NCBI RefSeq assembly: GCF_016741875.1
Contig: NZ_JAERRF010000016.1
Span: 124,001 to 188,000 of the forward strand
Direction: 5' to 3'
DNA length: 64,000 nucleotides
From: Streptomyces coffeae
GTDB lineage: Bacteria; Actinomycetota; Actinomycetes; Streptomycetales; Streptomycetaceae
Shown: positions 15,248 to 23,244 of the stretch, piece after piece
How the letters are laid out: every line of letters begins with the position of its first letter
How positions within the stretch are numbered: the first letter of the stretch is position 1
Program-made: the position numbers and the translations under genes
Notes under the pieces: model-generated
What the model was told of the DNA's origin: nothing
Database searches by the model: none
Seen by the model: the letters and a program-made list of their open reading frames with translations, nothing else

Positions 15248-17053
15248 GTGAGAGCAGCAGCGCTGTACGGCATCCTCGGACCGCTGTCCCTGTCGCTCGG
15301 GATGACCGCGCTTCTCGCCACCCCGGCCACCGGCCGTCCGCTGGCCGCGCCCGGCGCACCGCACACCACCGGCACCGCCGTCGTCCGGGCCCGGGCCGCC
15401 GCGTCCGCCGGGACCGCCACCGCCGTGGCCGCCGCCACTCCCCTGGCCGCCGCGCCCGCCTGGTCCACCTCACCCGCCTCCCCCGCGCTGGCCGCGGCTC
15501 CCCTCGGCCGTGCGGCCGAGGCCCAGGGCGTGGCGCTCGCCGCCCGGCGGGCCGCGGCCCGCGGGATCGACTTCGGCCGCTGCCCCCGCGCCGAGCAGCT
15601 GACCGCCCCGGTCACCTGCGGCACGGTCTCGGTCCCGCTGGACTACGCCCGGCCCGACGGCCCGAAGATCTCGCTCACCGTCAGCCGGGTGCGCGCCACC
15701 GGGCCCAAGGCCCGGCGCCAGGGGGCGCTGGTCTACAACCCGGGCGGACCCGGCGCCTCCGGAATGGCGTTTCCCTCGTACGCGTCCGAGGAGGACTTCC
15801 GGCGGGTGGCGAAGGTGTACGACTTCGTCGGCTACGCACCCCGCGGGGTCGGCCGCTCCGCACCGCTGTCGTGCCAGTCGCCCACGGCCTTCGTCAAGGC
15901 GCCCACCAGTTCCCCGCCGCGTCCGTCGGCGGGCTTCAAAAAGCGCATGGTGGCGCGGGCCCGGGCCTACGCCCGGGGCTGCGCCCGCCGCGCGGGATCC
16001 GCGCTCGCGCACTACACCACGCTCAACAACGCCCGTGACCTCGATGTCCTGCGCGCCGCGCTCGGCGAGCGGCGACTGACGTTCATGGGCGCCTCGTACG
16101 GCACGTACTACGGCGCGGTGTACGCCACGCTGTTCCCCGGCCATGTGCGCCGGATGGTCTTCGACAGCGTGGTCAACCCCGACCCCTGGCAGATCTGGTA
16201 CCGCAACAACCTCGAGCAGTCACTCTCCTTCGAGCGCCGCTGGCGGGACTGGCGCGCCTGGGTGGCCCGTCATGACGGCGTCTACCACCTCGGCACCACC
16301 GCGGAGCGCGTGCTCGCCTCGTACGAGAAGGCGCGGGCGCGGCTGACGCGGGAGCCCGCGGGCCCGGTGGGCACCGCCCAGCTCCAGCACGCGTTCCTGC
16401 GGACCGGCTACAACGACGCGTACTGGGACCCCAGTGCCCGGGCGCTGGCCGCCTATCTGCGCGGCGATCCCACCCCGCTGGCCGACCTGGCCTCGCCGGA
16501 CCCCGCCACGGCGGCGGACGAGGAGAACGGCAACGCCGTCTACACGGCCGTGGAGTGCAATGACGCCCCCTGGCCGCGCACCTGGGCCACCTGGGACCGC
16601 GACAACACCGCGCTGGCCCGCCGGGCGCCGTTCGAGACCTGGGACAACGTCGCGATGAACCTGCCGTGCGCGTACTGGCCGCTGGGCCACCAGCGCCCCG
16701 TTGACATCGGCATCGGCACCGGCCTCGGCACCGGACCGGGCCGCGGCACCCTGCCGCCGGTCCTGCTGCTGTCCGCCGAGCGTGACGCGGCCACCCCCTA
16801 CGCGGGGGCGAAGGAGCTGTGGCGGCGGCTGCCCGGCTCCTCCCTGGTGACCGAGCGGAACGCGGGGACGCACGGGCTGTGGGGCGGCCCCAACACCTGC
16901 GTCAACCGGCATGTCGACACCTATCTGCTGACCGGGAAGACCCCCGGCCGGAGCGCCGACTGCGCCGCCCGCGCGGAGCCGGAACCGCGGCCGAAAGCGG
17001 CCCCGCTGCCCGACTCCGGCAAGCGGCCCGCCGCGCTGCCCGGCACCCCGTGA
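15248..17053 (+). CDS. Secreted alpha/beta hydrolase, tripeptidyl aminopeptidase type
   Basis: A 601-residue exported serine hydrolase of the SlpD/SlpE/Tap class (peptidase S33-like with a TAP-like C-terminal domain). A signal peptide (LYGILGPLSLSLGMTALLATPATG) leads into a long Ala-rich segment, then the alpha/beta core: VPLDYARPDG, LVYNPGGPGASG, VGYAPRGVGRSAPLSC, the nucleophile elbow GASYGTYYG with Ser283, LLLSAERDAATPYAGA (acid) and NAGTHGLWGGPNTC (His). It releases N-terminal peptides from extracellular substrates. GTG 15248 follows GGAAAGGG at 15233-15240. The Ala-rich region (residues 30-105) is longer than I expect and may be a pro-segment. Confidence 0.88.
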   Translation: MRAAALYGILGPLSLSLGMTALLATPATGRPLAAPGAPHTTGTAVVRARAAASAGTATAVAAATPLAAAPAWSTSPASPALAAAPLGRAAEAQGVALAARRAAARGIDFGRCPRAEQLTAPVTCGTVSVPLDYARPDGPKISLTVSRVRATGPKARRQGALVYNPGGPGASGMAFPSYASEEDFRRVAKVYDFVGYAPRGVGRSAPLSCQSPTAFVKAPTSSPPRPSAGFKKRMVARARAYARGCARRAGSALAHYTTLNNARDLDVLRAALGERRLTFMGASYGTYYGAVYATLFPGHVRRMVFDSVVNPDPWQIWYRNNLEQSLSFERRWRDWRAWVARHDGVYHLGTTAERVLASYEKARARLTREPAGPVGTAQLQHAFLRTGYNDAYWDPSARALAAYLRGDPTPLADLASPDPATAADEENGNAVYTAVECNDAPWPRTWATWDRDNTALARRAPFETWDNVAMNLPCAYWPLGHQRPVDIGIGTGLGTGPGRGTLPPVLLLSAERDAATPYAGAKELWRRLPGSSLVTERNAGTHGLWGGPNTCVNRHVDTYLLTGKTPGRSADCAARAEPEPRPKAAPLPDSGKRPAALPGTP

Positions 17054-17070
17054 GGCCCTGACGCCCCGGT

Positions 17071-17097
17071 CGCCCGGCACCCCTCGGATGCCGGGCG
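17071..17097. terminator. Bidirectional hairpin terminator
   Basis: A 9-bp stem, CGCCCGGCA and TGCCGGGCG, with a 9-nt loop. It separates the convergent hydrolase (+) and hemQ (-) genes. Confidence 0.75.
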
Positions 17098-17114
17098 CGG
17101 TGTCGGCGTCGCCG

Positions 17115-17831
17115 TCAGGCGAGCCCGGCGACCAGCTCGGAGACCTCCTTGCGCCGTCCGGTGAAGAACGGCACCTCCTCGCGCACATGGCGGCGCGCCT
17201 CGGAACCGCGCAGATGGCGCATGAGGTCGACGATCCGGTGCAGCTCGTCCGCCTCGAAGGCGAGGATCCACTCGTAGTCGCCGAGCGAGAAGGAGGCGAC
17301 AGTGTTGGCGCGCACGTCCGGGTAGCCGCGCGCCATCTTGCCGTGGTCGGCGAGCATCGCGCGGCGCTCCTCGTCGGGCAGCAGATACCACTCGTAGGAG
17401 CGCACGAAGGGGTAGACGCTGACGTAGTCACGCGCCCGCTCGTCCGCGAGGAAGGCGGGGATGTGCGACTTGTTGAACTCCGCCGGGCGGTGCAGCGCCA
17501 TGTTCGACCACACCGGCTCCAGCGCCCGCCCCAGTCGGGTGCGGCGGAAGAGGTTGTACGCCTCCTGGAGGGCGTCGGAGGTCTCCGAGTGCCACCAGAT
17601 CATGATGTCCGCGTCGGCCCGCAGCCCGGAGACGTCGTAGGTGCCGCGCACGGTGACGTCCTTGGCGGCGAGCTGGGCGAAGAGCTCCTCGACCTCGTCG
17701 GCGTAGCCGGTGCGGTCCTCCGGCAGTACATCGCGCAGCCGGAACACCGACCACAGGGTGTAGCGGATGACCTCGTTGAGGTCCTTGGCCTTCTTGCCGG
17801 CGTGGGGAGTCTTCTCAGGAACAGCAGTCAT
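17115..17831 (-). CDS. hemQ: Coproheme decarboxylase HemQ (chlorite dismutase family)
   Basis: Final enzyme of the coproporphyrin-dependent heme pathway of Gram-positive bacteria; it decarboxylates coproheme III to heme b using peroxide. The 238-residue protein shows VIRYTLWSVFRLRD, SGLRADADIMIWWHSETSD, the heme-binding region ALHRPAEFNKSHIPAFL and the Tyr-containing YPFVRSYEWYLLP, all typical of actinobacterial HemQ. Its start overlaps the hemY stop (ATGA at 17831-17828), so it is co-translated with the preceding pathway enzyme; an in-frame ATG at 17840 is an alternative. Confidence 0.95.
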   Translation of the reverse strand: MTAVPEKTPHAGKKAKDLNEVIRYTLWSVFRLRDVLPEDRTGYADEVEELFAQLAAKDVTVRGTYDVSGLRADADIMIWWHSETSDALQEAYNLFRRTRLGRALEPVWSNMALHRPAEFNKSHIPAFLADERARDYVSVYPFVRSYEWYLLPDEERRAMLADHGKMARGYPDVRANTVASFSLGDYEWILAFEADELHRIVDLMRHLRGSEARRHVREEVPFFTGRRKEVSELVAGLA

Positions 17832-19288
17832 GCTCCCCATTCTCGCTCTCGGCCTCCGCCGCCCGGCCCCAGGGTGGCCCCGATGTGATCGAGCAGCTCA
17901 TCGGCCGCCCGGCGGGCGCTCGCGATGCAGGCGGGGATGCCGACGCCGTCGTAGACCGCGCCGCACACACCCAGCCCGGGCAGCTTGGCGACCTCCGCGC
18001 GGATCCGGGCGACCCGGTCCAGATGGCCCACGGGGTACTGGGGCAGTCCGCCGTCCCAGCGGTCGACCCGGGCCGCGACGGGCCGGGCGGCCAGGCCGAC
18101 CGCCTCGCCGAGATCCGCGAGCGACAGCCCTACCAGATCGGCGTCGTCGCGCTTCAGGTCGTCGTCGTCCTCAAACCGCCCGATCGAGGTACGCAAGAGG
18201 AACAGCTCGGGGTCCGTGTCCCACAGCCAGCCCCATTTGCGGCTGGAGAAGGTGGCCGCCTTGATCGTGTGGCCGTCGACGGGTGGCACCAGGAAGCCGC
18301 TGCCCCGGGCGAGCGCGTCCACGTCCGCCCGGCGGAAGGCCATGGTGACCAGCGCCATGGAGGCGTAGTCGACGGTGGCCAGCTCGGCGGAGGCGGCCGG
18401 GGAGTCGGCGGCGAGCAGCCGCGCGGCGGCGGGCGCGGGGGCGGCCAGCACCACCGCGTCGGCGGTGAGCGCGCCGCTGTCGGTGGCGACGGTCCAGCCG
18501 TCGGCGGTCCGCCGCAGCTCCCGTACGGGGGTGTGGGTGCGGATCTCGCCTCCCGCCGCGCGCACCGCGTCGGCCACCGCGAGCGGCAGCCGTCCGATGC
18601 CGCCGTCGATGCCCATGAAGACCGGGCCGCCCTGGCGCCGCGCCGCCCGCTCGACGAGCTCCCGTACGCCCTCGGTCAGCGGGCGGTCGGAGCGGGCCAG
18701 TTCGAAGAGGGTGGGCACCGAGGCCCGCATCGAGGTGCGGTAGACATCGCCCGCGTACACCCCGCCGAGCAGCGGCTCGACGAGCCGGTCGACGACCTCC
18801 CGGCCGAGCCGCGCGGCGATGAACTCGCCGAGCGCCACGTCCTCGCCGACCTCCGTGGCCGGCAGGGTCTGCTCCCGGGCGATCCGCGCGAGCCCGTCGT
18901 CCGAGACCACCCCGGAGGCGGCCAGCGGAGCGAGATCACCGGGCACGCCCATCAGATGCCCCTTGGGCAGCGGGCGCAGCTCGCCTCGCGTCCACAGGGA
19001 GGCGTTCGCGGTCGCCGGGGGCTGGAGCCGTTCACCGAGGCCGACCGCGCGCGCCAGCTCCACCGCCTCCGGCCGCCGGGCGAGCATCGCCTCGGCGCCG
19101 AGGTCCACGGGGACGCCCTCGACCTCCCCCGCGCGCAGCTTGCCGCCGAGCCGCTCCGACGCCTCCAGGACGGTCACCCGCGCCCCGGCCTCCAGCAGCC
19201 GGTGGGCCGCCGCCAGACCGGAGATTCCACCGCCGATGACGACCACATGACCGGTACGCCCCGCCCCAGGGGTGCTCGCTGCGCTCAT
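17828..19288 (-). CDS. hemY: Coproporphyrinogen/protoporphyrinogen oxidase
   Basis: FAD-dependent oxidase of 486 residues that aromatises coproporphyrinogen III in the actinobacterial heme pathway. It has the dinucleotide motif VVIGGGISGLAAAHRL (about 15-30), the FAD-clasp EASERLGGKLR, a membrane/substrate domain with PLLGGVYAGDVYRTSMRA, GIDGGIGRLPLAVADAV and the C-terminal GAVYDGVGIPACIASARRAADEL. ATG 19288 overlaps the stop of the upstream IclR-type regulator as ATGA, and its own stop overlaps hemQ. All three genes are therefore one coupled unit on the minus strand. Confidence 0.95.
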   Translation of the reverse strand: MSAASTPGAGRTGHVVVIGGGISGLAAAHRLLEAGARVTVLEASERLGGKLRAGEVEGVPVDLGAEAMLARRPEAVELARAVGLGERLQPPATANASLWTRGELRPLPKGHLMGVPGDLAPLAASGVVSDDGLARIAREQTLPATEVGEDVALGEFIAARLGREVVDRLVEPLLGGVYAGDVYRTSMRASVPTLFELARSDRPLTEGVRELVERAARRQGGPVFMGIDGGIGRLPLAVADAVRAAGGEIRTHTPVRELRRTADGWTVATDSGALTADAVVLAAPAPAAARLLAADSPAASAELATVDYASMALVTMAFRRADVDALARGSGFLVPPVDGHTIKAATFSSRKWGWLWDTDPELFLLRTSIGRFEDDDDLKRDDADLVGLSLADLGEAVGLAARPVAARVDRWDGGLPQYPVGHLDRVARIRAEVAKLPGLGVCGAVYDGVGIPACIASARRAADELLDHIGATLGPGGGGREREWGA

Positions 19289-21036
19289 GCCCCCACTGTC
19301 TCAGACCCCGGTCCCGGGCCGCGGGGCGCGGGTGGCTCCGGATGGCCCGTCCCGAGCGGGCGGTAGGCGGCGGCGACGGCCAGGTCGGCTTCGATCCGGG
19401 CGGCGGCGGCGCGCAGCGCCGGGAGGAGTTCACGGCGGGTGCTCTCCACGGTGCCGCGGCCCGCGTGGGTCGCCACGTTGAGCGCGGCCGCCACCCGCCC
19501 GTCCGCGGCCCGTACGGGCACGGCGAGCGACCGCAGCCCCTCCTCCAACTCCTCGTCCACGAGCGCGTGTCCGTCGGCCGCCGTCCGCTCCAGCAGACGG
19601 GCCAGCTCGGGCACGGCGGTCACGGTGTGCCGGGTCAGCGGCTCGGGAGCCGCCCCCGCGAGATACGCGGCGCGGGCCCGCTCGTCAAGCCCCGCGAGCA
19701 GTACCCGCCCCATGGAGGTGGCATAGGCGGGGAAGCGGGTGCCGATGGTGATGTTGACACTCATGATGCGCACGGTGGGCACCCGGGCGATGTACCGGAT
19801 GTCGCCGCCGTCGAGCACGGCCAGGGACGCCGACTCCTGGACGGTGCGGACCAGTTCGCGCAGATGTGGCGCGGCGAGGTCGGTGAAGGTGAGGTCGGCC
19901 AGGGGCGCGTAACCGAGCTCCAACACCTTGGGCAGCGGCCGGAAGCCCTGGTCGTCGGCCGCGGCGTAGCCCAGCTCGACGAGGGTCAGCAGCGAACGGC
20001 GGGCGGTGGCCCGCGGCAGCCCGGTGGCCTCGGCGACGGCGGTGAGGGCGAGCCCGCCGGTGGCGGCGTCGGCCGCGCCCAGGGACAGCAGGACGGCGAG
20101 CCCCCGGGCGAGGGACTGGAGGAACCCGGCCCCCAGCTCCCGTTTGACCGCCCGCGCGGGATCCTCCCCCGGGGCGCCCAGCGGGCCGGACCGCGCCACC
20201 CCGCCCCTCCCTCGCGGTGCGGCCAACGCCGCCTCCATCGCGGGGAGTTCGGCCCGCAGCGGGTCCAGGACGGCAGCGCGCAGCGACGCGGCGTCATGGC
20301 GGCTGGTGTGGCTGACCACGTTGACCGCGCAGACGGTACGGCCCGCCGCGTCCCGGACCGGCACCGACACCGCCACCAGGCCCGGTTCGATCAGCTGGTC
20401 GTCGATGGACCAGCCGTCGCGGGCGGCGGCCTCGGCGCGGGCCTCGAAGTCGCCGTCCGCGGCGGGCGACCGGCGGGGCGGGACGGCCGGGAAGGCGGTG
20501 TTCAGCGGATCACCGGCGCGGCGGGTGCGCCAGGCGGCCCAGGCCGGTCCGTCCCAGCCCGCGGCGAAGAGCGCGCCCGGGGCGCAGCGCTCGGCGGGGA
20601 GCAGTTCGCCGATCCGGAAGGCGAGGGACATGGTGCGGCGGCGGGTGGCCTGGACGACAAAGCGCACTCCGTCACCGTCGGGCACGGCCACCGAGACCGA
20701 TTCGTCCAGCCGGTCCGCGAGCCGTTCGGCGAACGGCCGCAGCGCGTCGGGCAGTCCGCAGGCCGCGAGATAGGCGTTGCCCAGCTCCATCAGCCGGGCC
20801 GCGAGGCCGATGTCGCGCCCGTCGAGCCTGACGTACCCCAGCTGCTCGAGGGTGGCCACCACCCGGTCGACGACGGACCGGGCGAGCCCCGTACCGCGGA
20901 CGAGATCGCCGGGCCGGACCGTGGCACGGCCCTCATGCGCGGCCAGCCCGGTCAGCTCGCACAGCACGGCGAGGCCGCGCTCGAGCGGGCCGACGGGGCC
21001 ATTGACAGGCGGGGGTACCGGGCTGAGACTCACCAT
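19285..21036 (-). CDS. Double IclR-family regulator, likely controls pobA
   Basis: A 583-residue protein that is two IclR regulators in tandem. Half 1 (about 15-265) has a winged HTH (VVDRVVATLEQLGYVRLDGR) and an effector domain ending VRDAAGRTVCAVNVVSHTS. Half 2 (about 310-560) has LPRATARRSLLTLVELGYA and a PcaR/PobR-like effector domain with RFPAYATSMGRVLLAGL and LEEGLRSLAVPVRAADGRVAAALNVATHAG. Typical IclR proteins are about 250 residues. It is divergent from pobA and probably senses 4-hydroxybenzoate or protocatechuate. The ATG at 21036 lies at the expected transcript start. Its stop overlaps the hemY start. Confidence 0.88.
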   Translation of the reverse strand: MVSLSPVPPPVNGPVGPLERGLAVLCELTGLAAHEGRATVRPGDLVRGTGLARSVVDRVVATLEQLGYVRLDGRDIGLAARLMELGNAYLAACGLPDALRPFAERLADRLDESVSVAVPDGDGVRFVVQATRRRTMSLAFRIGELLPAERCAPGALFAAGWDGPAWAAWRTRRAGDPLNTAFPAVPPRRSPAADGDFEARAEAAARDGWSIDDQLIEPGLVAVSVPVRDAAGRTVCAVNVVSHTSRHDAASLRAAVLDPLRAELPAMEAALAAPRGRGGVARSGPLGAPGEDPARAVKRELGAGFLQSLARGLAVLLSLGAADAATGGLALTAVAEATGLPRATARRSLLTLVELGYAAADDQGFRPLPKVLELGYAPLADLTFTDLAAPHLRELVRTVQESASLAVLDGGDIRYIARVPTVRIMSVNITIGTRFPAYATSMGRVLLAGLDERARAAYLAGAAPEPLTRHTVTAVPELARLLERTAADGHALVDEELEEGLRSLAVPVRAADGRVAAALNVATHAGRGTVESTRRELLPALRAAAARIEADLAVAAAYRPLGTGHPEPPAPRGPGPGSETVGA

Positions 21037-21072
21037 AAGCCAATTATGAACAAAGTTTCACTGGGCGAACAA
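21036..21072 (-). promoter_or_regulatory. Leaderless promoter of the double IclR gene
   Basis: On the minus strand the -35 is TTGTTC (21072-21067), the spacer is 18 bp and the -10 is CATAAT (21048-21043). The start point falls about 7 nt further, on the ATG itself (21036), and no Shine-Dalgarno sequence is present. This is one of the few AT-rich elements in the region. Confidence 0.6.
21047..21060. promoter_or_regulatory. Candidate IclR operator
   Basis: TGAACAAAGTTTCA has 4-bp inverted arms (TGAA/TTCA) around 6 bp. It lies between the -35 and -10 boxes of the regulator gene and upstream of pobA, so one bound dimer could control both directions. Confidence 0.45.
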
Positions 21073-21124
21073 GAGCCGGAGCCGTCTCGCAGCACATCGC
21101 GGCCCGGACGAAGGGACGTAAGCG

Positions 21125-22312
21125 ATGCGCACGACCGTCGGCATCATCGGCGCGGGCCCCTCCGGTCTGCTGCTCGCCCGGCTGCTGCACCGGGCGGGGA
21201 TCGACTGTGTGGTGCTGGAGAGCCGGGACCGGGCCTATGCCGAGCAGCGCCAGCGGGCCGGGATCCTGGAGCAGGGCACGGTGGACGCGCTGCGCGCATG
21301 CGGCGCGGGCGCGCGGCTGGACCGCGAGGGGCTGATCCACCACGGCATCGAGCTGCGTTTCGAGGGCCGCCGGCACCGCATCGACTTCCCCACCGCCACC
21401 GGCGGCCGGTCGGTGGCCGTCTACGCCCAGACCGAGCTGGTCAAGGATCTGATCGCGCTCCAGCTCGGCGAGAACGGCGAGGCCGGACCGCCGCTGCTCT
21501 TCGGTGCGGAGGCGCTGGCCGTGGAGAAGCCGGACTCCGCCGCACCCGAGATCCGCTTCCGCCACGAGGGCCGCGAACGGACCCTGGTCTGCCAGGTCGT
21601 GGCGGGCTGCGACGGCTTCCACGGCATCGCCCGGCGTGCGGTCCCGGCCGAGCGGGTGCGCACCTTCGAGCGGACCTATCCGTACTCCTGGCTGGGGGTG
21701 CTGGCCGATGTGCCGCCGTCCTGCGAGGAGTTGATCTACGCACGGCACCAGCGCGGCTTCGCCCTGCACAGCATGCGCTCGCCGCACGTCTCCCGGCTCT
21801 ACCTCCAGGTGGACAACGGCACGGACCCCGCCGAGTGGTCCCATGAGCGGATCTGGGACGAGCTGAGCGTCCGTCTGGGCGCGGACGGGGCCCGGCCGCT
21901 GGAGCGCGGCCCGATCTCCGCCGTGTCGGTCACCCCGATGCGCAGCTTCGTCCAGGAGCCGATGCGCCACGGCAGCCTCTTCCTGGCGGGCGACGCGGCG
22001 CATATCGTGCCGCCCACCGGCGCCAAGGGGCTCAACCTGGCCGTCTCCGACGTCCTCACCCTGGCCCGCGCCCTCGTCCAGCACCACCGCACGGGCTCCA
22101 CCGAACTGCTGGACGGCTACTCCGAGACCTGTCTGCGCCGGGTGTGGCAGGCCGAGCGCTTCTCGTTCTTCATGACGGACACGCTCCACCCGCGCCCGGA
22201 CCAGAGCCCCTTCGAGGACCGCCTCCAGGTCGCGCAGCTGGACCGGATCGCCACGTCCGCCACCGCCTCCGCCGAGCTGGCCGAGAACTACGTCGGCCTC
22301 CCGCTGTCATGA
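21125..22312 (+). CDS. pobA: 4-hydroxybenzoate 3-monooxygenase
   Basis: FAD- and NAD(P)H-dependent aromatic hydroxylase (395 residues) converting 4-hydroxybenzoate to protocatechuate. It shows the FAD motif VGIIGAGPSGLLLARLLH at the N-terminus, RAGILEQGTVDAL, the DG motif VVAGCDGFHGIARRAV, SVTPMRSFV, and the ribityl-binding GSLFLAGDAAHIVPPTGAKGLNLAVSDV. Length and motif order are as in PobA. It is divergent from the double IclR regulator and overlaps a second IclR gene by ATGA. Ring-cleavage (pca) genes are not in the window. Confidence 0.95.
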   Translation: MRTTVGIIGAGPSGLLLARLLHRAGIDCVVLESRDRAYAEQRQRAGILEQGTVDALRACGAGARLDREGLIHHGIELRFEGRRHRIDFPTATGGRSVAVYAQTELVKDLIALQLGENGEAGPPLLFGAEALAVEKPDSAAPEIRFRHEGRERTLVCQVVAGCDGFHGIARRAVPAERVRTFERTYPYSWLGVLADVPPSCEELIYARHQRGFALHSMRSPHVSRLYLQVDNGTDPAEWSHERIWDELSVRLGADGARPLERGPISAVSVTPMRSFVQEPMRHGSLFLAGDAAHIVPPTGAKGLNLAVSDVLTLARALVQHHRTGSTELLDGYSETCLRRVWQAERFSFFMTDTLHPRPDQSPFEDRLQVAQLDRIATSATASAELAENYVGLPLS

Positions 22313-23133
22313 CGGCGCCGAGTCCCCCGGCCGTCGACGCCCTCGAGGGCGGTGGCCCGTCCGAAGGCCGTTCGGTCGCGGGCCGGGTGCTGGCCGTCCT
22401 GGACGCGTTCGACGCGACCCACCGCTCGCTCTCGCTCACCGCCCTGGCCCGCCGCGCCGGACTGCCGCTGGCCACCGCGCACCGGCTGGTCGCCTCGTTG
22501 ACCCGGTGGGGCGCCCTGGAGCGGGACACGACCGGCGCGTACCACATCGGACTGCGGCTGTGGGAGGTGGCGACGCTCTCACCGCGCGGGGTCGGGGTGC
22601 GCGAGGCGGGGCTGCCGTTCATGGAGGACCTGTACGAGGCCACCCATGAGAACGTCCAGCTCGCCGTGCGCGACGGGCTGGACGTGGTGTACGTGGAGCT
22701 GATCTCGGGACGGTCCGCGGTGCGGGTGCGCACCCGCGTCGGCGGGCGGCTGCCGCTGCACGCCACGGGTGTCGGTCTGGTGCTGCTCGCCTACGGTCCG
22801 GCGCGGCTGCTGGAGCGGGTGTGCGCCCGGCCGATGCGCCGCTTCACCGAGTTCACCATCCAGGACCCCGCCCGGCTGCGAGCCGCCCTCGCCGAGGTGC
22901 GGCGCACCGGGGTGGCCGTCAGCGACCGTCAGATCACCGTGGACGGGCTGTCGGTGGCGGCCCCGGTGCGCGGACCGGGCGGCGAGGTGGTGGCCTCGCT
23001 CTCGGTGGTCGTACCGGTCGCGGAAGGACGGGCTCCGGCGCTGGTTCCGGCGGTGCGGGTGGCCGCGCAGGGGATCTCCCGCACCCTCGCCGCCGCCTGG
23101 GGCGACGGGATGCCGGCGGACCTTTCCGGCTGA
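22309..23133 (+). CDS. IclR-family transcriptional regulator
   Basis: A 274-residue single-unit IclR regulator. The N-terminal winged HTH reads LTALARRAGLPLATAHRLVASLTRWGALERD (about 50-80), followed by an effector domain with VVYVELISGRSAVRVRTRVGGRLPLHATGVGLVLLAY and SDRQITVDGLSVAAPVRGPGGEVVASLSVV. ATG 22309 overlaps the pobA stop. Being translated with pobA, it may tune the transporter downstream or the peripheral aromatic pathway; its ligand is unknown. Confidence 0.9.
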   Translation: MTAPSPPAVDALEGGGPSEGRSVAGRVLAVLDAFDATHRSLSLTALARRAGLPLATAHRLVASLTRWGALERDTTGAYHIGLRLWEVATLSPRGVGVREAGLPFMEDLYEATHENVQLAVRDGLDVVYVELISGRSAVRVRTRVGGRLPLHATGVGLVLLAYGPARLLERVCARPMRRFTEFTIQDPARLRAALAEVRRTGVAVSDRQITVDGLSVAAPVRGPGGEVVASLSVVVPVAEGRAPALVPAVRVAAQGISRTLAAAWGDGMPADLSG

Positions 23134-23244
23134 TGGAAAGTGCCCTTGCCGCCCCCTGTTCCGGGCCGGATTCTGTGGGCCACCCCACCCACCACTCACC
23201 ACACTTCACGCCCGGACTCCCGGGCTCGAAGGGGGACATGGGAC

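Noticed and set aside
18001..19366. Plus-strand ORF complementary to hemY
   Set aside because: Gly/Arg/His-rich shadow; hemY carries FAD motifs and overlaps its operon partners by ATGA.
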